Shown here one piece after another: positions 9,239 through 19,348 of a DNA stretch of 64,000 nt. The notes under the pieces are model-generated. The model did no database searches and had not been told where the DNA came from. It worked only from the letters and a program-made list of their open reading frames with translations. The position numbers and the translations under genes were made by a program. This DNA comes from Opitutia bacterium Tous-C1TDCM (lineage in GTDB: Bacteria > Verrucomicrobiota > Verrucomicrobiia > Opitutales > Opitutaceae): the NCBI GenBank assembly GCA_002288455.1, contig NEUS01000002.1:1-64000 (forward strand). Direction: 5' to 3'. Every line of letters begins with the position of its first letter. Positions within the stretch are counted from its first letter, which is position 1.

Positions 9239-12016
9239 ATGCCCTCATCCCCCCGCCCCGTTTCGCGGACCCCCGCCGCGATTGCCACCCTGATCCTTGC
9301 CGCGGCGGCCGCGCTTGCCACCGCGCAACCGGCCCAGCCCGCCAAGTCCGCCAAGTCCGCCCCTCCGGCCAAACAAGGCCCGGCCCCCGTGATCCAGCCG
9401 TCGCAACCCTTCTTGCCGCCGGACATGTTCGAGCTCCCCGACGACCTCGAGGTCAAGCTCTGGGCCCGCACCCCGCTCTTCCGCAATCCGTCCAACATGG
9501 ACGTCGATTCCGCCGGCCGCATCTGGATCGCCGAGGCCTACAATTACCGCCGCCACATGGGCAAGGATCCGGCCGGCGACCGCATCGTGATCCTTGAAGA
9601 TACGGACGGCGACGGCACCGCCGACAAGAGCAGCGTTTTCGTCCAGGAACCCGCCCTCCTCGCCCCCCTCGGCGTCAGCGTCATCGACAACCAGATCATC
9701 GTCGCCTGCGCGCCCGATCTCATCGTCTACACCGATGTCGACCGGAACCTGAAATTCGATCCCGCCATCGACAAACGCGAGGTGCTGCTCACCGGCTTCG
9801 ACGGCCGCAACCACGACCACTCGCTCCACGCGGTCACCTTCGGGCCCGACGGCAAATATTACTTCAACCACGGCAACGCCGGCGCCCTCTTCACCGACAA
9901 ATCCGGCCGCACCTTCCGCAACGGCAGCCATTACGATCCCGCCAAGAGCGGCGGCGGCATCCCCGCCAACGAACAGCGCCCGCCCGACTACTCCGGCAAA
10001 CCCAGCGACGACGGCCACGTCTACGTCGGCGGCACCGCGTTCCGCATGAATTCCGACGGCACCAACGTCGAACCCATCGGCTTCAATTTCCGCAATTCCT
10101 ACGAGCAAACCGTCACGTCCTTCGGCGACGTGTTCCAAAACGACAACGACGATCCGCCCGCCGCCCGCACGTCCTACCTCCAGGAATACGGCAACCTCGG
10201 TTTCAACTCCCGCAACGGCCAGCGCAGCTGGGGCGTCGATCGCCGCCCCGGCCAGACCACCCAGGTCGCCGAATGGCGCCAGGATGATCCCGGCGTCATT
10301 CCCGCCGGCGATGTCTATGGCAACGGCGCCCCCACCGGCATCGCGTACTACGAAGGCGATGCCTTCGGCGAAAAATGGCGCGGCGCCCTCCTCAGCTGCG
10401 AAACCTCCCGCAACGTCGTCTTCGGCTATTTCCCGAAAGCCGAAGGCGCCGGCTTCAAGCTCGAGCGCTTCAAGTTTTTCACCACCAACCGCGAGCAGAT
10501 TCTCGGCGGCATCGACGGCATGCGCGGCGTCCTCCGCGCCGACGACCTCAAGACCTGGTTCCGCCCGTCCGACGTCACCGTCGGCACCGACGGCGCCATC
10601 TACGTCGCCGACTGGTTCGATCCCCGCACCGGCGGCCACGCCGCCCTCGACGCCACCTTCGGTGGCGCCATCTACCGCATCACCCCGAAGGGCAAGAAAC
10701 TCGCCGCCCCGAAGATCGACGTGAGCACCGTCGCCGGCCAGATCGCCGCCCTCAAAAATCCGGCCGTCAACGTCCGCGCCCTCGGTTTCCTCAAACTCAA
10801 GGCCGCCGGCGCCGCGTCCGTCGCCCCCGTTTCCGCGCTCCTCAACGACCCCAATCCCTACATCCGCGGCCGCGCCGTCTTCCTCCTCGCCCAACTCGGC
10901 AAAGAAGGCATCGCGAAAACCGAGGCCCAGCTGAAGTCCTCGGACCCGATGCTCCGCGTGGCCGCCTTCCGCGCCCTCCGCCGCATCAACCACCGCGTCC
11001 TCGAACACGCCAAGACGCTCGCCTTCGACGTCTCCCCGGCCGTCCGCCGCGATGTCGCCCTCGCGCTCCGCGATGTGCCGTTTGCCCAGGCCAAAGATCT
11101 CCTCCTCGCCCTCGCCAAAGGCTACGACGGCCAGGACCGTTCCTACCTCGAGGCCTGGGGCACCGGCTGCACCAACAAGGAAGCCGACGTCTACGCCGCC
11201 CTCTCCGCCCTCGCCCCCGGCAAGGACGCCGCCCAGTGGCCCGCCAGCTATGCCAACCTGATCTGGCGCCTCACGCCCAAGGGCGCCGAGTCCGCCTTCG
11301 CCGCCCGCGCCGCCGCCCCCGCCTTGCCCGAAAAGGACCGCGTCGCCGCCGTCACCGCCCTCGGCTTCATCCCCACCCGCGAATCCGCCCAGGCCCTGCT
11401 CGACCTCGCGCAGAAAGCCACCGGCCTCGCCAAAACCCACGCCCTCTGGTGGCTGCTCAACTACAAGGAAATCCGTTTCAAGGAATTCGGCGTCGCCGCC
11501 GCCCTGAAGGAACGCGGCCTCTACGATCCGGCCACCGTCACGATCAACCCCGTCACCGTGCCGGAAGCCGCGCCCACCCAGCTGCCCGCCGTCGCCGAAA
11601 TCGCCAAACTCAAGGGCGACGCCGCCAAGGGCGCCACCCTCGCGCAGTCCTGCTTCCTCTGCCACAAGGTCGGCAACCAAGGCATCGAGTACGGCCCCGC
11701 CCTCACCGGCTTCGCCAAAGCCCAGACCGCCGAGGTCGTGATCAACGCCATCGTCAACCCCTCCGCGGAAATCTCGCATGGCTTCGAGGGCTCCAGCCTC
11801 AACCTCGTCGCCGGCGGCCAGGTCCACGGCATCGTTCTGAGCAACAGCGACCCGATCATCGTCGTCTCCACCGGCGGCCAGACCCAGATGATCCCCGCCA
11901 ACAAGGTCCGCGGCCGCCCGCAGCCCCTCGGCCGTTCCCTCATGCTGAGCGCCGAGCAACTCGGGCTCTCCGCCCAGGACGTCGCCGACATCGTCGCCTA
12001 CCTGCGCACGCAGTAA
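9239..12016 (+). CDS. PVC-type secreted dehydrogenase/cytochrome c protein (beta-propeller, HEAT-like, CxxCH)
   Basis: The protein has 925 residues. A signal peptide (about 1-30, ending ALATAQP) is followed by a Pro/Lys/Ala linker. A beta-propeller of the PVC 'membrane-bound dehydrogenase' type runs from about 60 to 480, with EDTDGDGTADKSSVF, the LHAVTFGPDGKYYFNHGN strand set and VGTDGAIYVADWFDPRTGG. Helical HEAT-like repeats follow (about 490-750). A C-terminal c-type cytochrome domain has CFLCHK at about 804 and ends QDVADIVAYLRTQ. The haem and propeller suggest periplasmic oxidation of a sugar or similar substrate with electrons passed to the respiratory chain; the true substrate is unknown. 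It is single-transcribed and closed by the terminator at 12045. A paralogue lies at 59739-62675. Confidence 0.87.
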   Translation: MPSSPRPVSRTPAAIATLILAAAAALATAQPAQPAKSAKSAPPAKQGPAPVIQPSQPFLPPDMFELPDDLEVKLWARTPLFRNPSNMDVDSAGRIWIAEAYNYRRHMGKDPAGDRIVILEDTDGDGTADKSSVFVQEPALLAPLGVSVIDNQIIVACAPDLIVYTDVDRNLKFDPAIDKREVLLTGFDGRNHDHSLHAVTFGPDGKYYFNHGNAGALFTDKSGRTFRNGSHYDPAKSGGGIPANEQRPPDYSGKPSDDGHVYVGGTAFRMNSDGTNVEPIGFNFRNSYEQTVTSFGDVFQNDNDDPPAARTSYLQEYGNLGFNSRNGQRSWGVDRRPGQTTQVAEWRQDDPGVIPAGDVYGNGAPTGIAYYEGDAFGEKWRGALLSCETSRNVVFGYFPKAEGAGFKLERFKFFTTNREQILGGIDGMRGVLRADDLKTWFRPSDVTVGTDGAIYVADWFDPRTGGHAALDATFGGAIYRITPKGKKLAAPKIDVSTVAGQIAALKNPAVNVRALGFLKLKAAGAASVAPVSALLNDPNPYIRGRAVFLLAQLGKEGIAKTEAQLKSSDPMLRVAAFRALRRINHRVLEHAKTLAFDVSPAVRRDVALALRDVPFAQAKDLLLALAKGYDGQDRSYLEAWGTGCTNKEADVYAALSALAPGKDAAQWPASYANLIWRLTPKGAESAFAARAAAPALPEKDRVAAVTALGFIPTRESAQALLDLAQKATGLAKTHALWWLLNYKEIRFKEFGVAAALKERGLYDPATVTINPVTVPEAAPTQLPAVAEIAKLKGDAAKGATLAQSCFLCHKVGNQGIEYGPALTGFAKAQTAEVVINAIVNPSAEISHGFEGSSLNLVAGGQVHGIVLSNSDPIIVVSTGGQTQMIPANKVRGRPQPLGRSLMLSAEQLGLSAQDVADIVAYLRTQ

Positions 12017-12044
12017 CCTGATTCAGGATACGGCACTCGCTTCC

Positions 12045-12078
12045 GGGCGTCCCCTTCGCGGGGGACGCCCCTTTTTTT
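12045..12078 (+). terminator. Rho-independent terminator after the PVC cytochrome gene
   Basis: GGGCGTCCCC pairs perfectly with GGGGACGCCC around a 6-base loop, followed at once by seven T residues (12072-12078). It lies 28 bases beyond the stop at 12016 and separates this unit from rlmN. Confidence 0.92.
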
Positions 12079-12090
12079 GCCGCCGCGGAA

Positions 12091-12125
12091 AGCTGTCAGC
12101 GCTCGGCTCTCAGTTCTCAGCTTTC
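12091..12125. repeat. Degenerate heptamer tandem repeat (CTCAGYT type)
   Basis: The stretch AGCTGTCAGCGCTCGGCTC followed by TCAGTTCTCAGCTTTC is a run of diverged 7-base units close to CTCAGCT. It falls between the terminator and rlmN. Comparable word-like runs occur in other gaps of this window, with different words. Confidence 0.6.
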
Positions 12126-12238
12126 GCCGGCGCTGCCGTTCCGCCCGGTTCAAGTCGGGGCGTCGCTCGTCGGCGCCTGCTCCGGCGGGAATCTTTGACG
12201 CCGTCCCCGTCCGCGCTACGGTGCCGCCCCCGACCGCC

Positions 12239-13357
<1,119 letters not shown>

Positions 13358-13371
13358 GAAAAGGGATCTCG

Positions 13372-13690
13372 TCACAGAGGAGACGGAGGCAGCACGGAGG
13401 TCACGGAGGAGAAACGCGCGCAGCTTTTCCGCCTGCTTCGAGCACCGCGGATCTTGGTCCGAAGCAATTTCGAGAAATTGGATCCACGGAATTCCCCGGA
13501 ACCAACGTCCCCGCCCCACTCGTTTTCCCAAGTTCTCTCTCCTCCGTGACCTCTGTGTCGTCTCCGTGGCCTTTGTGGTTCAAAACCCAAATCTCGACGC
13601 GGCTCCCCGCGACCATGAAGTCCTGTGCCCTCCGCGTTCCCTCCGTGACCTCCGTGCCCCCTCTGTGACCTCTGTGTCCCCTGCCTTGGT
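13372..13690. repeat. Word-like intergenic repeat block (CACAGAGG/CACGGAGG family)
   Basis: The roughly 400-base gap between rlmN and the next gene holds degenerate tandem octamer/nonamer words. On the left (about 13374-13410) they read as CACAGAGG, GACGGAGG, CACGGAGG, TCACGGAGG. On the right (about 13536-13585 and 13625-13690) the complementary words CCTCCGTGA, CCTCTGTG and CCTCCGTGC recur. The two sides are therefore inverted and could pair in RNA. The segment between them (13411-13535) shows no gene. Short open frames through the block are unlikely to be coding. Confidence 0.8.
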
Positions 13691-13759
13691 CCCTGTGCCG
13701 CCTGCCTTGGCCTCCATGGTGGAAAATCGAAATCACGCCTCGCCCGCTTTCCGGCTGGC

Positions 13760-15676
13760 GTGCCGGCCCCGTCTCGCATTCCAGAAAGCGTGCCCGACTC
13801 GCTCCGGCTGATTGCGCAAGGCGCGCTCCTTCTCGCCGGCCTGCTCGGCCCCGGCGCCGCCCTGCTGCGCGCGCTCGGTTTGCCCTTCGCCGTCGGCACG
13901 TCGTTTCTCGGCTCCGTCGCCGTGCTCTACGCGACGCTGCTCGCGTTGGTCTTTTCCGGCCTGACGATTTCCCTCGTTTCAATTTCCGCCGGCCTCGTCC
14001 TCGCCACCGCCGCCGCCCTCGCGTGGGCCCACCGGCGCAAACCCGGCCCGCCCTCCGTCCCCGATTTCAGCGCCCTTGATCGCGCCTTGCCCGCCTGGCG
14101 CCGCCGGCTCGGCCCCTTCGGCGATCTCGGGGCCTGGACTCCCCTCTATGTCCTCTTCTGGATCGGCCTGCTGGTCCGCGCCTGGCATCAGCCGCTCGCC
14201 GGCCCCGACGTCGAATTCCGCTGGAGCTACCTCGCCGAACAAATGCTGCGGCTCGGCCATCTCGATTTCTATCCGCCGCGCAACGCCGCCGACTTCCGCA
14301 CTTACTTCTGGGCCGAAAGCCTCCCGCCCGGCGCCGCCGCCCTGCACGCCTGGGCCTACGCCTGCGCCGGCGGCAAACACTCCGCTTGGACCGTCCCCGC
14401 CACCGTGCTCCAACTCTGGACCCTGCACGAATTCCTCTGGCTCGCCGCGCAACGCCTCGCGCGCCCGCCCGCCGCCCGCCTCGTCGTGCTCGCCGCCGCC
14501 GCCTGCCCCTTGCTCTCGTGGTCCGTGTTGCTCGGCCAGGAAACCGGCCTCACCGCCTTGGCCGCGGCAGGCATCGTGCTCGGCCTCGCCGCCTGGCAGG
14601 CCACCTCCGCCCCCGGCTGGCTCGCCTTCGTCGGCCTGGCCGCCCTCGTCGGCGCCGCCGCGCGCGAATACGGTCTCGTTTTCCCGCTGCTCGCCGCCGG
14701 CGGTCTGTGGCTCGTGCGCGCGCCGCGGACCGGCTGGATCGCCTGCGCCGTGCCCTGCGTCTGCGCCGCCCTCTGGCCGCTGCGCACCTGGTTCCTCACC
14801 GGCAATCCGTTCCACAGCCTCGCCCTCGGCCCGCTCCCGGTAAACCCGCGCTTCATCGCCTGGATCAACCACGACGCCGCCGCCTTTGCCGCCGCGCTCA
14901 CCTCCCCCGCCGGCTGGCGCGACCTCGGCCGCTACGCCTTGCAATACGCCCCGACCGCCCTGCTCGGCGCCATCGTCCTCCTCCCCGCCGCCCTGCGCCG
15001 CAACGTCTGGCGCCGCGAGGCCGTCGCCTTGCTCGTGGCCGTCGGCGTCATCGGCCTGCTCTGGGCCGCCTCCGTCCGCTACACGTCCGGCGGTCTCTTC
15101 TATTCCCTGCGTGTGCTCGCCCCGGCCCTCGCCCTGGCCGTCCTGGCCCTCGGCCTCGCCCTCGCCGCCGTCTCCCGCCTGCGCCCCGAGTTTTTCCGCG
15201 GGCTGCGCGTCGCGTTGCTCGTCCTCGTCGTCGGCTCCTTGCCGGCCTCGCTCGCCCTCCCGCTCAATCCCGCCCGCACCCCCTGGCGCGAGTGGCCCGC
15301 CTTCACCCCGATCCGGCACGCCCCGGTCGGCCTCGCCGACGAGACCGCCGCTTTGTTGCAACGCCTCGGTTCCGACGGCGCCATCCTCGCCGATGCCCCG
15401 GGTTTCCAGACCCGCTTCCTCCCGCTCGGCCGCACCGTGGTCCCGCTCTGGAGCCCCGACGCCGATTGGCTCTTCGACCCGGCCTTGCCCGACGCCGTCG
15501 TCGTCGCCCGCTGGCGCGCCAGCGGCATCCGCTGGATCATTGTCACCAAGTGGCAGACCAATCTCGATTTCCTGAATCGCCATTCCCGTTGGGCCAAGCC
15601 GCCTCTGCGTTTGCAACCGGTCGGCGAGACGACGCAGACCGCCGTGTTCGCCCTTTCGGCCGTGCCCAGTCCTTGA
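13760..15676 (+). CDS. Polytopic membrane protein, glycosyltransferase-39-like architecture
   Basis: The protein has 638 residues from GTG 13760; a second GTG at 13790 is possible and neither has a clear ribosome-binding site. Hydropathy by eye gives about ten to twelve membrane segments between 17 and 490 (for example LIAQGALLLAGLLGPGAALL, LYVLFWIGLLVRAW, ALAVLALGLALAAV). A soluble C-terminal domain of about 150 residues follows (LPLNPARTPWREWP to the end). An acidic first loop (HQPLAGPDVEFRWSYL) and an Arg/Tyr-containing loop (AAAREYGLVF) recall GT-C fold polyprenyl-phosphate-sugar transferases, but no diagnostic motif is certain. It may transfer sugars at the membrane. A hairpin follows the stop. 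Confidence 0.68.
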   Translation: MPAPSRIPESVPDSLRLIAQGALLLAGLLGPGAALLRALGLPFAVGTSFLGSVAVLYATLLALVFSGLTISLVSISAGLVLATAAALAWAHRRKPGPPSVPDFSALDRALPAWRRRLGPFGDLGAWTPLYVLFWIGLLVRAWHQPLAGPDVEFRWSYLAEQMLRLGHLDFYPPRNAADFRTYFWAESLPPGAAALHAWAYACAGGKHSAWTVPATVLQLWTLHEFLWLAAQRLARPPAARLVVLAAAACPLLSWSVLLGQETGLTALAAAGIVLGLAAWQATSAPGWLAFVGLAALVGAAAREYGLVFPLLAAGGLWLVRAPRTGWIACAVPCVCAALWPLRTWFLTGNPFHSLALGPLPVNPRFIAWINHDAAAFAAALTSPAGWRDLGRYALQYAPTALLGAIVLLPAALRRNVWRREAVALLVAVGVIGLLWAASVRYTSGGLFYSLRVLAPALALAVLALGLALAAVSRLRPEFFRGLRVALLVLVVGSLPASLALPLNPARTPWREWPAFTPIRHAPVGLADETAALLQRLGSDGAILADAPGFQTRFLPLGRTVVPLWSPDADWLFDPALPDAVVVARWRASGIRWIIVTKWQTNLDFLNRHSRWAKPPLRLQPVGETTQTAVFALSAVPSP

Positions 15677-15695
15677 TCCGCGCGCCTTCAGGCCG

Positions 15696-15715
15696 GCGGA
15701 AATTGAAATTTCCGC
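15696..15715 (+). other. Perfect hairpin downstream of the membrane protein gene
   Basis: GCGGAAAT and ATTTCCGC pair over 8 bp around a TGAA loop, 20 bases after the stop at 15676. There is no T-run, so it is more likely a transcript end or stability hairpin than a strong terminator. Confidence 0.4.
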
Positions 15716-15828
15716 TTGCGCTCCGGCGCTTGCCGACATCTTACCCCACCTTCCCGGGTTGCCGCGGCGGACTTCGTTCCGCCGGCCTGGACAACCCCGC
15801 ATCCCCTCCCCCGCTTCGCCAAGTTCCC

Positions 15829-16548
15829 ATGATTGAAGTCAAAGGTCTGGTCAAAACTTACGGCGCAAAACGCGCAGTCGACGGCGTCACCTTCACGGTG
15901 AAACGCGGCGACATCCTCGGCTTCCTCGGCCCCAACGGCGCCGGCAAGTCGACCACGATGAAGATGATCACCGGCTTCCTCCGCCCCGATGCCGGCACCG
16001 CCACGGTCGACGGCATCGACGTCACGGTCGATCCCGTCCGCGTGAAACAGAAACTCGGCTACCTGCCCGAAAGCGCCCCGGCGTATCCGGAAATGACCGT
16101 CGGCGAATTCCTCGGCTTCATTGCCGAGGTCCGAGGTTTCCGCGGCGCCGCCAAAACCGCGCAGGTCGACCGCGCGATCCAGCTCACCCACCTTGCCCCC
16201 GTCCGGAAGCAGACGATCGAAACGCTCTCGAAAGGCTTCAAGCAGCGCGTCGGTTTCGCCCAGGCCCTGCTCCATGATCCCGCGGCTTTGATCCTCGACG
16301 AACCGACCGACGGCCTCGACCCGAACCAGAAAAACGAGGTCCGCGCGCTGATCAAAAACATGTCCGCCGAAAAGGCCGTGATCCTCTCGACGCACATCCT
16401 CGAGGAGGTCGATGCGATCTGCAATCGCGTCATCATCATCTCCCGCGGCCAAGTCGTCGCCGACGAAACGCCCGCCCAGCTCCGCGCCCGCCAGCCCGGC
16501 GCCCGCCTCGACGAAATCTTCCGCTCCCTGACCCACGGGGACATCTGA
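15829..16548 (+). CDS. ABC transporter ATP-binding protein, GldA-like
   Basis: The protein has 239 residues and powers an ABC-2-type exporter. Walker A is GPNGAGKST (about 35-43), the signature is LSKGFKQRVGFAQAL, Walker B is ALILDEPTDGLDP, and the switch histidine is in STHILEE. The sequence most resembles the GldA/NosF/CcmA branch. The start at 15829 (MIEVKGLVKTYG) is the normal N-terminus; the frame is open far upstream but not coding there. It heads an operon with the permease at 16670, the GldG-like protein at 17414 and the DUF4340 protein at 19349. The exported substrate is unknown; in Bacteroidetes the GldAFG set is linked to gliding, but the same gene order is widespread in non-gliding bacteria. 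Confidence 0.92.
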   Translation: MIEVKGLVKTYGAKRAVDGVTFTVKRGDILGFLGPNGAGKSTTMKMITGFLRPDAGTATVDGIDVTVDPVRVKQKLGYLPESAPAYPEMTVGEFLGFIAEVRGFRGAAKTAQVDRAIQLTHLAPVRKQTIETLSKGFKQRVGFAQALLHDPAALILDEPTDGLDPNQKNEVRALIKNMSAEKAVILSTHILEEVDAICNRVIIISRGQVVADETPAQLRARQPGARLDEIFRSLTHGDI

Positions 16549-16555
16549 TCCCGGC

Positions 16556-16655
16556 AGTAGCGAGGAGTGAGTAGCGGGTAGCGGGCATCCGCCACCCGAC
16601 GCTCAGGATCGGTTTCCGCTCCTACTCGCTACCCGCTCCTCGCTACCCGCTACTT
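16556..16655. repeat. Inverted word-like repeat inside the ABC operon (TAGCGAGTAGCGGG family)
   Basis: Words such as TAGCGAGGAG, TGAGTAGCGGG and TAGCGGG fill 16557-16588, and their complements (CTACTCGCTACCCGCTCC, CTCGCTACCCGCTAC) fill 16620-16653. The arms would fold into a long imperfect hairpin. It occupies almost the whole gap between the ATPase stop (16548) and the permease start (16670), so it would sit inside the operon transcript. Confidence 0.78.
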
Positions 16656-16669
16656 TTCCGCTTCCCCCC

Positions 16670-17395
16670 ATGCGCCAAATCACCCCCATCTTCAAACGCG
16701 AGTTCCTCGGTTACTTCCGTTCGCCGGTGGCCTACGTTTTCCTGATCGCGTTCCTCGTGATCTCGGTGTCGCTCGCGTTCTCGCGCTACGGCGGCTTCTT
16801 CCGCGCCGGCGTCGCCGGCCTCGAGAGCTACTTCACGTTCTTCCCCTGGCTTTTCATGTTCATCGTGCCGGCCGTCGGCATGCGGCTTTGGTCCGAGGAA
16901 AAACGCTCCGGTACCGTCGAGCTGCTCTTCACTTTGCCCATCACCACCCTCGAGGCCGTCCTCGGGAAATTCCTCGCCGGCTGGGCCTTCCTCGCCCTCG
17001 CCGTGCTGCTCAGTTTCCCGATGGCCCTCACCGTCGGCTACCTCGGCGATCCCGACTGGGGCATCATCGCCACGACCTACCTCGGCGCCGTGCTCATGGC
17101 CGGCGCCTACCTCGGGGTCTGCGCCCTCACCTCCGCCCTGACCAAGAACCAGGTCATCAGCTTCGTCCTCAGTCTCGGCGCCTGCGCGATTCTCCTCTTC
17201 CTCGGTTTCAGCAGCTTTACCGAAACCCTCGAAGGCGCGCTGCCGATGGTCGTCGCCGACGCCCTCTCGAATTTCAGTTTCATCACCCACTTCGACGCCT
17301 TCACCAAGGGCATCGTCGATCCCAAGGACGTGATTTTCTTCCTCTCCCTGATGGGCTTCACGCTCTTCCTCAACGTCGTCGCCCTCGAACGCTAA
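16670..17395 (+). CDS. ABC-2 type permease, GldF-like
   Basis: The protein has 241 residues with about six membrane segments: VAYVFLIAFLVISVSLAF, YFTFFPWLFMFIVPAVGM, WAFLALAVLLSFPMALTV, LGAVLMAGAYLGVCALT, FVLSLGACAILLFLGF and VIFFLSLMGFTLFLNVVAL. The N-terminal PIFKREFLGYFRSPVAYVF and the loop EEKRSGTVELLFTLPI are characteristic of ABC-2 permeases of the GldF/NosY group. It pairs with the ATPase at 15829. Its length is normal for the family. The next gene begins 18 bases after its stop. Confidence 0.9.
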   Translation: MRQITPIFKREFLGYFRSPVAYVFLIAFLVISVSLAFSRYGGFFRAGVAGLESYFTFFPWLFMFIVPAVGMRLWSEEKRSGTVELLFTLPITTLEAVLGKFLAGWAFLALAVLLSFPMALTVGYLGDPDWGIIATTYLGAVLMAGAYLGVCALTSALTKNQVISFVLSLGACAILLFLGFSSFTETLEGALPMVVADALSNFSFITHFDAFTKGIVDPKDVIFFLSLMGFTLFLNVVALER

Positions 17396-17413
17396 CCCTT
17401 TCCGCTCCCGCCT

Positions 17414-19306
17414 ATGAAACCCGGTAGCAAGTCGCTCGCCATCGCCCTCCTCCTCCTCGGGCTCGTCCTCGTCAACTATCTCGCCTCGTCGCTGCCCGTG
17501 CGCGTCGACGCCACCGCCGAGTCGATCTACTCCCTCTCCGCCGGCACCAAGACCATGCTCGGCAAGATCGAGGAGCCCGTCTCGATCGATCTCTATTTCA
17601 CCAAGGACGCCTCCGGCCTCCCCATCGCCTACAAGAACTACGCCGCCCGCGTGCAGGAGATGCTCCGCCAGTACGTGCGCGCCTCCCGCGGCAAGCTCAC
17701 CCTCAACGTCGTCAACCCGCGCCCCGACACCCCCGAGGAAGAACGCGCCACCGCCTCCGGCCTCACGCCCCAGGTCGCCCAGCAGGGCGGCGAGCAATTC
17801 TTCTTCGGCCTCATCGTCACCCAAGCCGACCAGCAAAAGACGATCCCGGCCTTCACGCCGCAGCGCGAACAGTTCCTCGAATACGATCTCTCCAAGCTCA
17901 TCTACTCCGTCCAGCAGATCGACAAACGGAAACTCGGCCTCATCTCCAGCCTCCCCCTCCAGGGCACCAACCCGCAGGAAATGCAGATGATGATGATGAT
18001 GCGCCGCCAGCCCCAGCCGTCGCAGATGATCGTCACGGAACTCGAGCAGTCCTTCCAGATCGTCGCCGTCGAAGCCGCCGCCGCCGAACTGCCGGCCGGC
18101 CTCGATATTTTGGTCGTCGCGCACCCGCAGAACGTGTCTCCGAAACTTCAATACGCCATCGACCAGTTCCTCCTCGCCGGCAAACCCGTCATCGTCGCCG
18201 TCGACCCCGCCTCCCAGCACTTCAAGCGCCAGAGCAACCCGCAGCAGCAGATGATGGGCGGCGGACCCCAGAACGTTTCCTCCGATCTGCCCGCGCTCTT
18301 CCAGGCCTACGGCATCCAGTACGACCCGCAGCAGGTCGTCGGCGACTTGGAAAACGCCACCCAGGTCCAGACCGGCGCCGGCGGCGTCGCCCGTTACCCG
18401 ATCTGGCTCAGCCTCCGCGGCAAGGACGCCTTCAACGCCAAGTCCATGCCCACGGCCCAGCTGAAATCGGCCATGTTCATCGAGTCCGGCAGCCTCGCGA
18501 AACGCGAAGGCGCCGACGTCACCTTCACGCCTCTCGTCGAAACTTCGGACCAGGCCGGCACCGTCGCCAGCATGCTGCTGCAATTCGCCCAGCCCGACGA
18601 CGTCGCCAAGCAGATCACCCCCAGCGGCAAGAAAACCATCGCCGCCCTCGTCACCGGCAAATTCAAGTCCGCCTTCCCCGCCGGCGCCCCCCAAGACGAA
18701 CCCAAGCCCGACGCCCCCGCGCCCGCGGCCCCCGCCGCCAAGGCCGACCACCTCGCCGAATCGAAGACCACGTCCACGCTCTTCGTCATCGCCGACACCG
18801 ATTGGCTCTTCGACGACTACAGCGTCCGCAAGTTCAACTTCTTCGGCCAAACCGCCGCCGAGCCCTTCAACGACAACCTCGCCTTCGCCGCCAACACGGT
18901 CGAATTCCTCGGCGGTTCCCAAGACCTGATCTCCATCCGCAGCAAGGGCACTTCGCTCCGCCCCTTCGAGGTCGTCCGCAAGATGGAAGCCACCGCCCAG
19001 AAACAGTATCAGGACAAACTCACCGAACTCGACGGCCGCCTCCAGCAGGTGCAGACGAAACTCACCGAGCTCCAGGGCAAGAAGGGCGAGGGCAACCGCC
19101 TCGTCGCCACGCCCGAACTCGCCAAGGCCATCGAGGATTTCCAGAAACAGCAGGCCGTCATGCGCGGCGAACGCCGCGAGATCCGTCGCGCCCTCCGCGA
19201 GGACATCGACCGCCTCGAAAACCGGCTGCTCGTCCTCAATCTTCTCTCCACCCCGGTCGCCGTCCTCCTCTTCGGCCTCTGGTTCCGCAGCAACCGCCGG
19301 AAGTAA
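17414..19306 (+). CDS. GldG-like ABC-transporter auxiliary protein
   Basis: The protein has 630 residues. A membrane anchor lies at about 9-27 (AIALLLLGLVLVNYLASS), then a large extracytoplasmic region of the GldG/'ABC-type uncharacterised transport system' kind (VRVDATAESIYSLSAGTKTML, IDLYFTKD, RVQEMLRQYVRAS). A second segment is at the C-terminus (LLSTPVAVLLFGLWF) with a basic tail. A coiled coil precedes it (KMEATAQKQYQDKLTELDGRL, about 520-590). Residues 190-200 carry a run of methionines encoded by five consecutive ATG codons (from 17987). A Pro/Ala linker is near 440. It is presumably a periplasmic partner of the exporter. Confidence 0.88.
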   Translation: MKPGSKSLAIALLLLGLVLVNYLASSLPVRVDATAESIYSLSAGTKTMLGKIEEPVSIDLYFTKDASGLPIAYKNYAARVQEMLRQYVRASRGKLTLNVVNPRPDTPEEERATASGLTPQVAQQGGEQFFFGLIVTQADQQKTIPAFTPQREQFLEYDLSKLIYSVQQIDKRKLGLISSLPLQGTNPQEMQMMMMMRRQPQPSQMIVTELEQSFQIVAVEAAAAELPAGLDILVVAHPQNVSPKLQYAIDQFLLAGKPVIVAVDPASQHFKRQSNPQQQMMGGGPQNVSSDLPALFQAYGIQYDPQQVVGDLENATQVQTGAGGVARYPIWLSLRGKDAFNAKSMPTAQLKSAMFIESGSLAKREGADVTFTPLVETSDQAGTVASMLLQFAQPDDVAKQITPSGKKTIAALVTGKFKSAFPAGAPQDEPKPDAPAPAAPAAKADHLAESKTTSTLFVIADTDWLFDDYSVRKFNFFGQTAAEPFNDNLAFAANTVEFLGGSQDLISIRSKGTSLRPFEVVRKMEATAQKQYQDKLTELDGRLQQVQTKLTELQGKKGEGNRLVATPELAKAIEDFQKQQAVMRGERREIRRALREDIDRLENRLLVLNLLSTPVAVLLFGLWFRSNRRK

Positions 19307-19348
19307 TCCGTCGCGGCCTCCCCTTTCGGCAACCTCCCGTTTCCCCCG

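Noticed and set aside
6070..9522. A 1150-codon minus-strand open frame opposite the putative PEPCK gene
   Set aside because: Its composition is low-complexity (Gly, Ala, Glu, Val), it spans two unrelated plus-strand genes, and it shows no domain.
13372..13690. CRISPR-like array
   Set aside because: The words are short, degenerate and inverted between sides, with no constant repeat length, no unique spacers and no cas genes.
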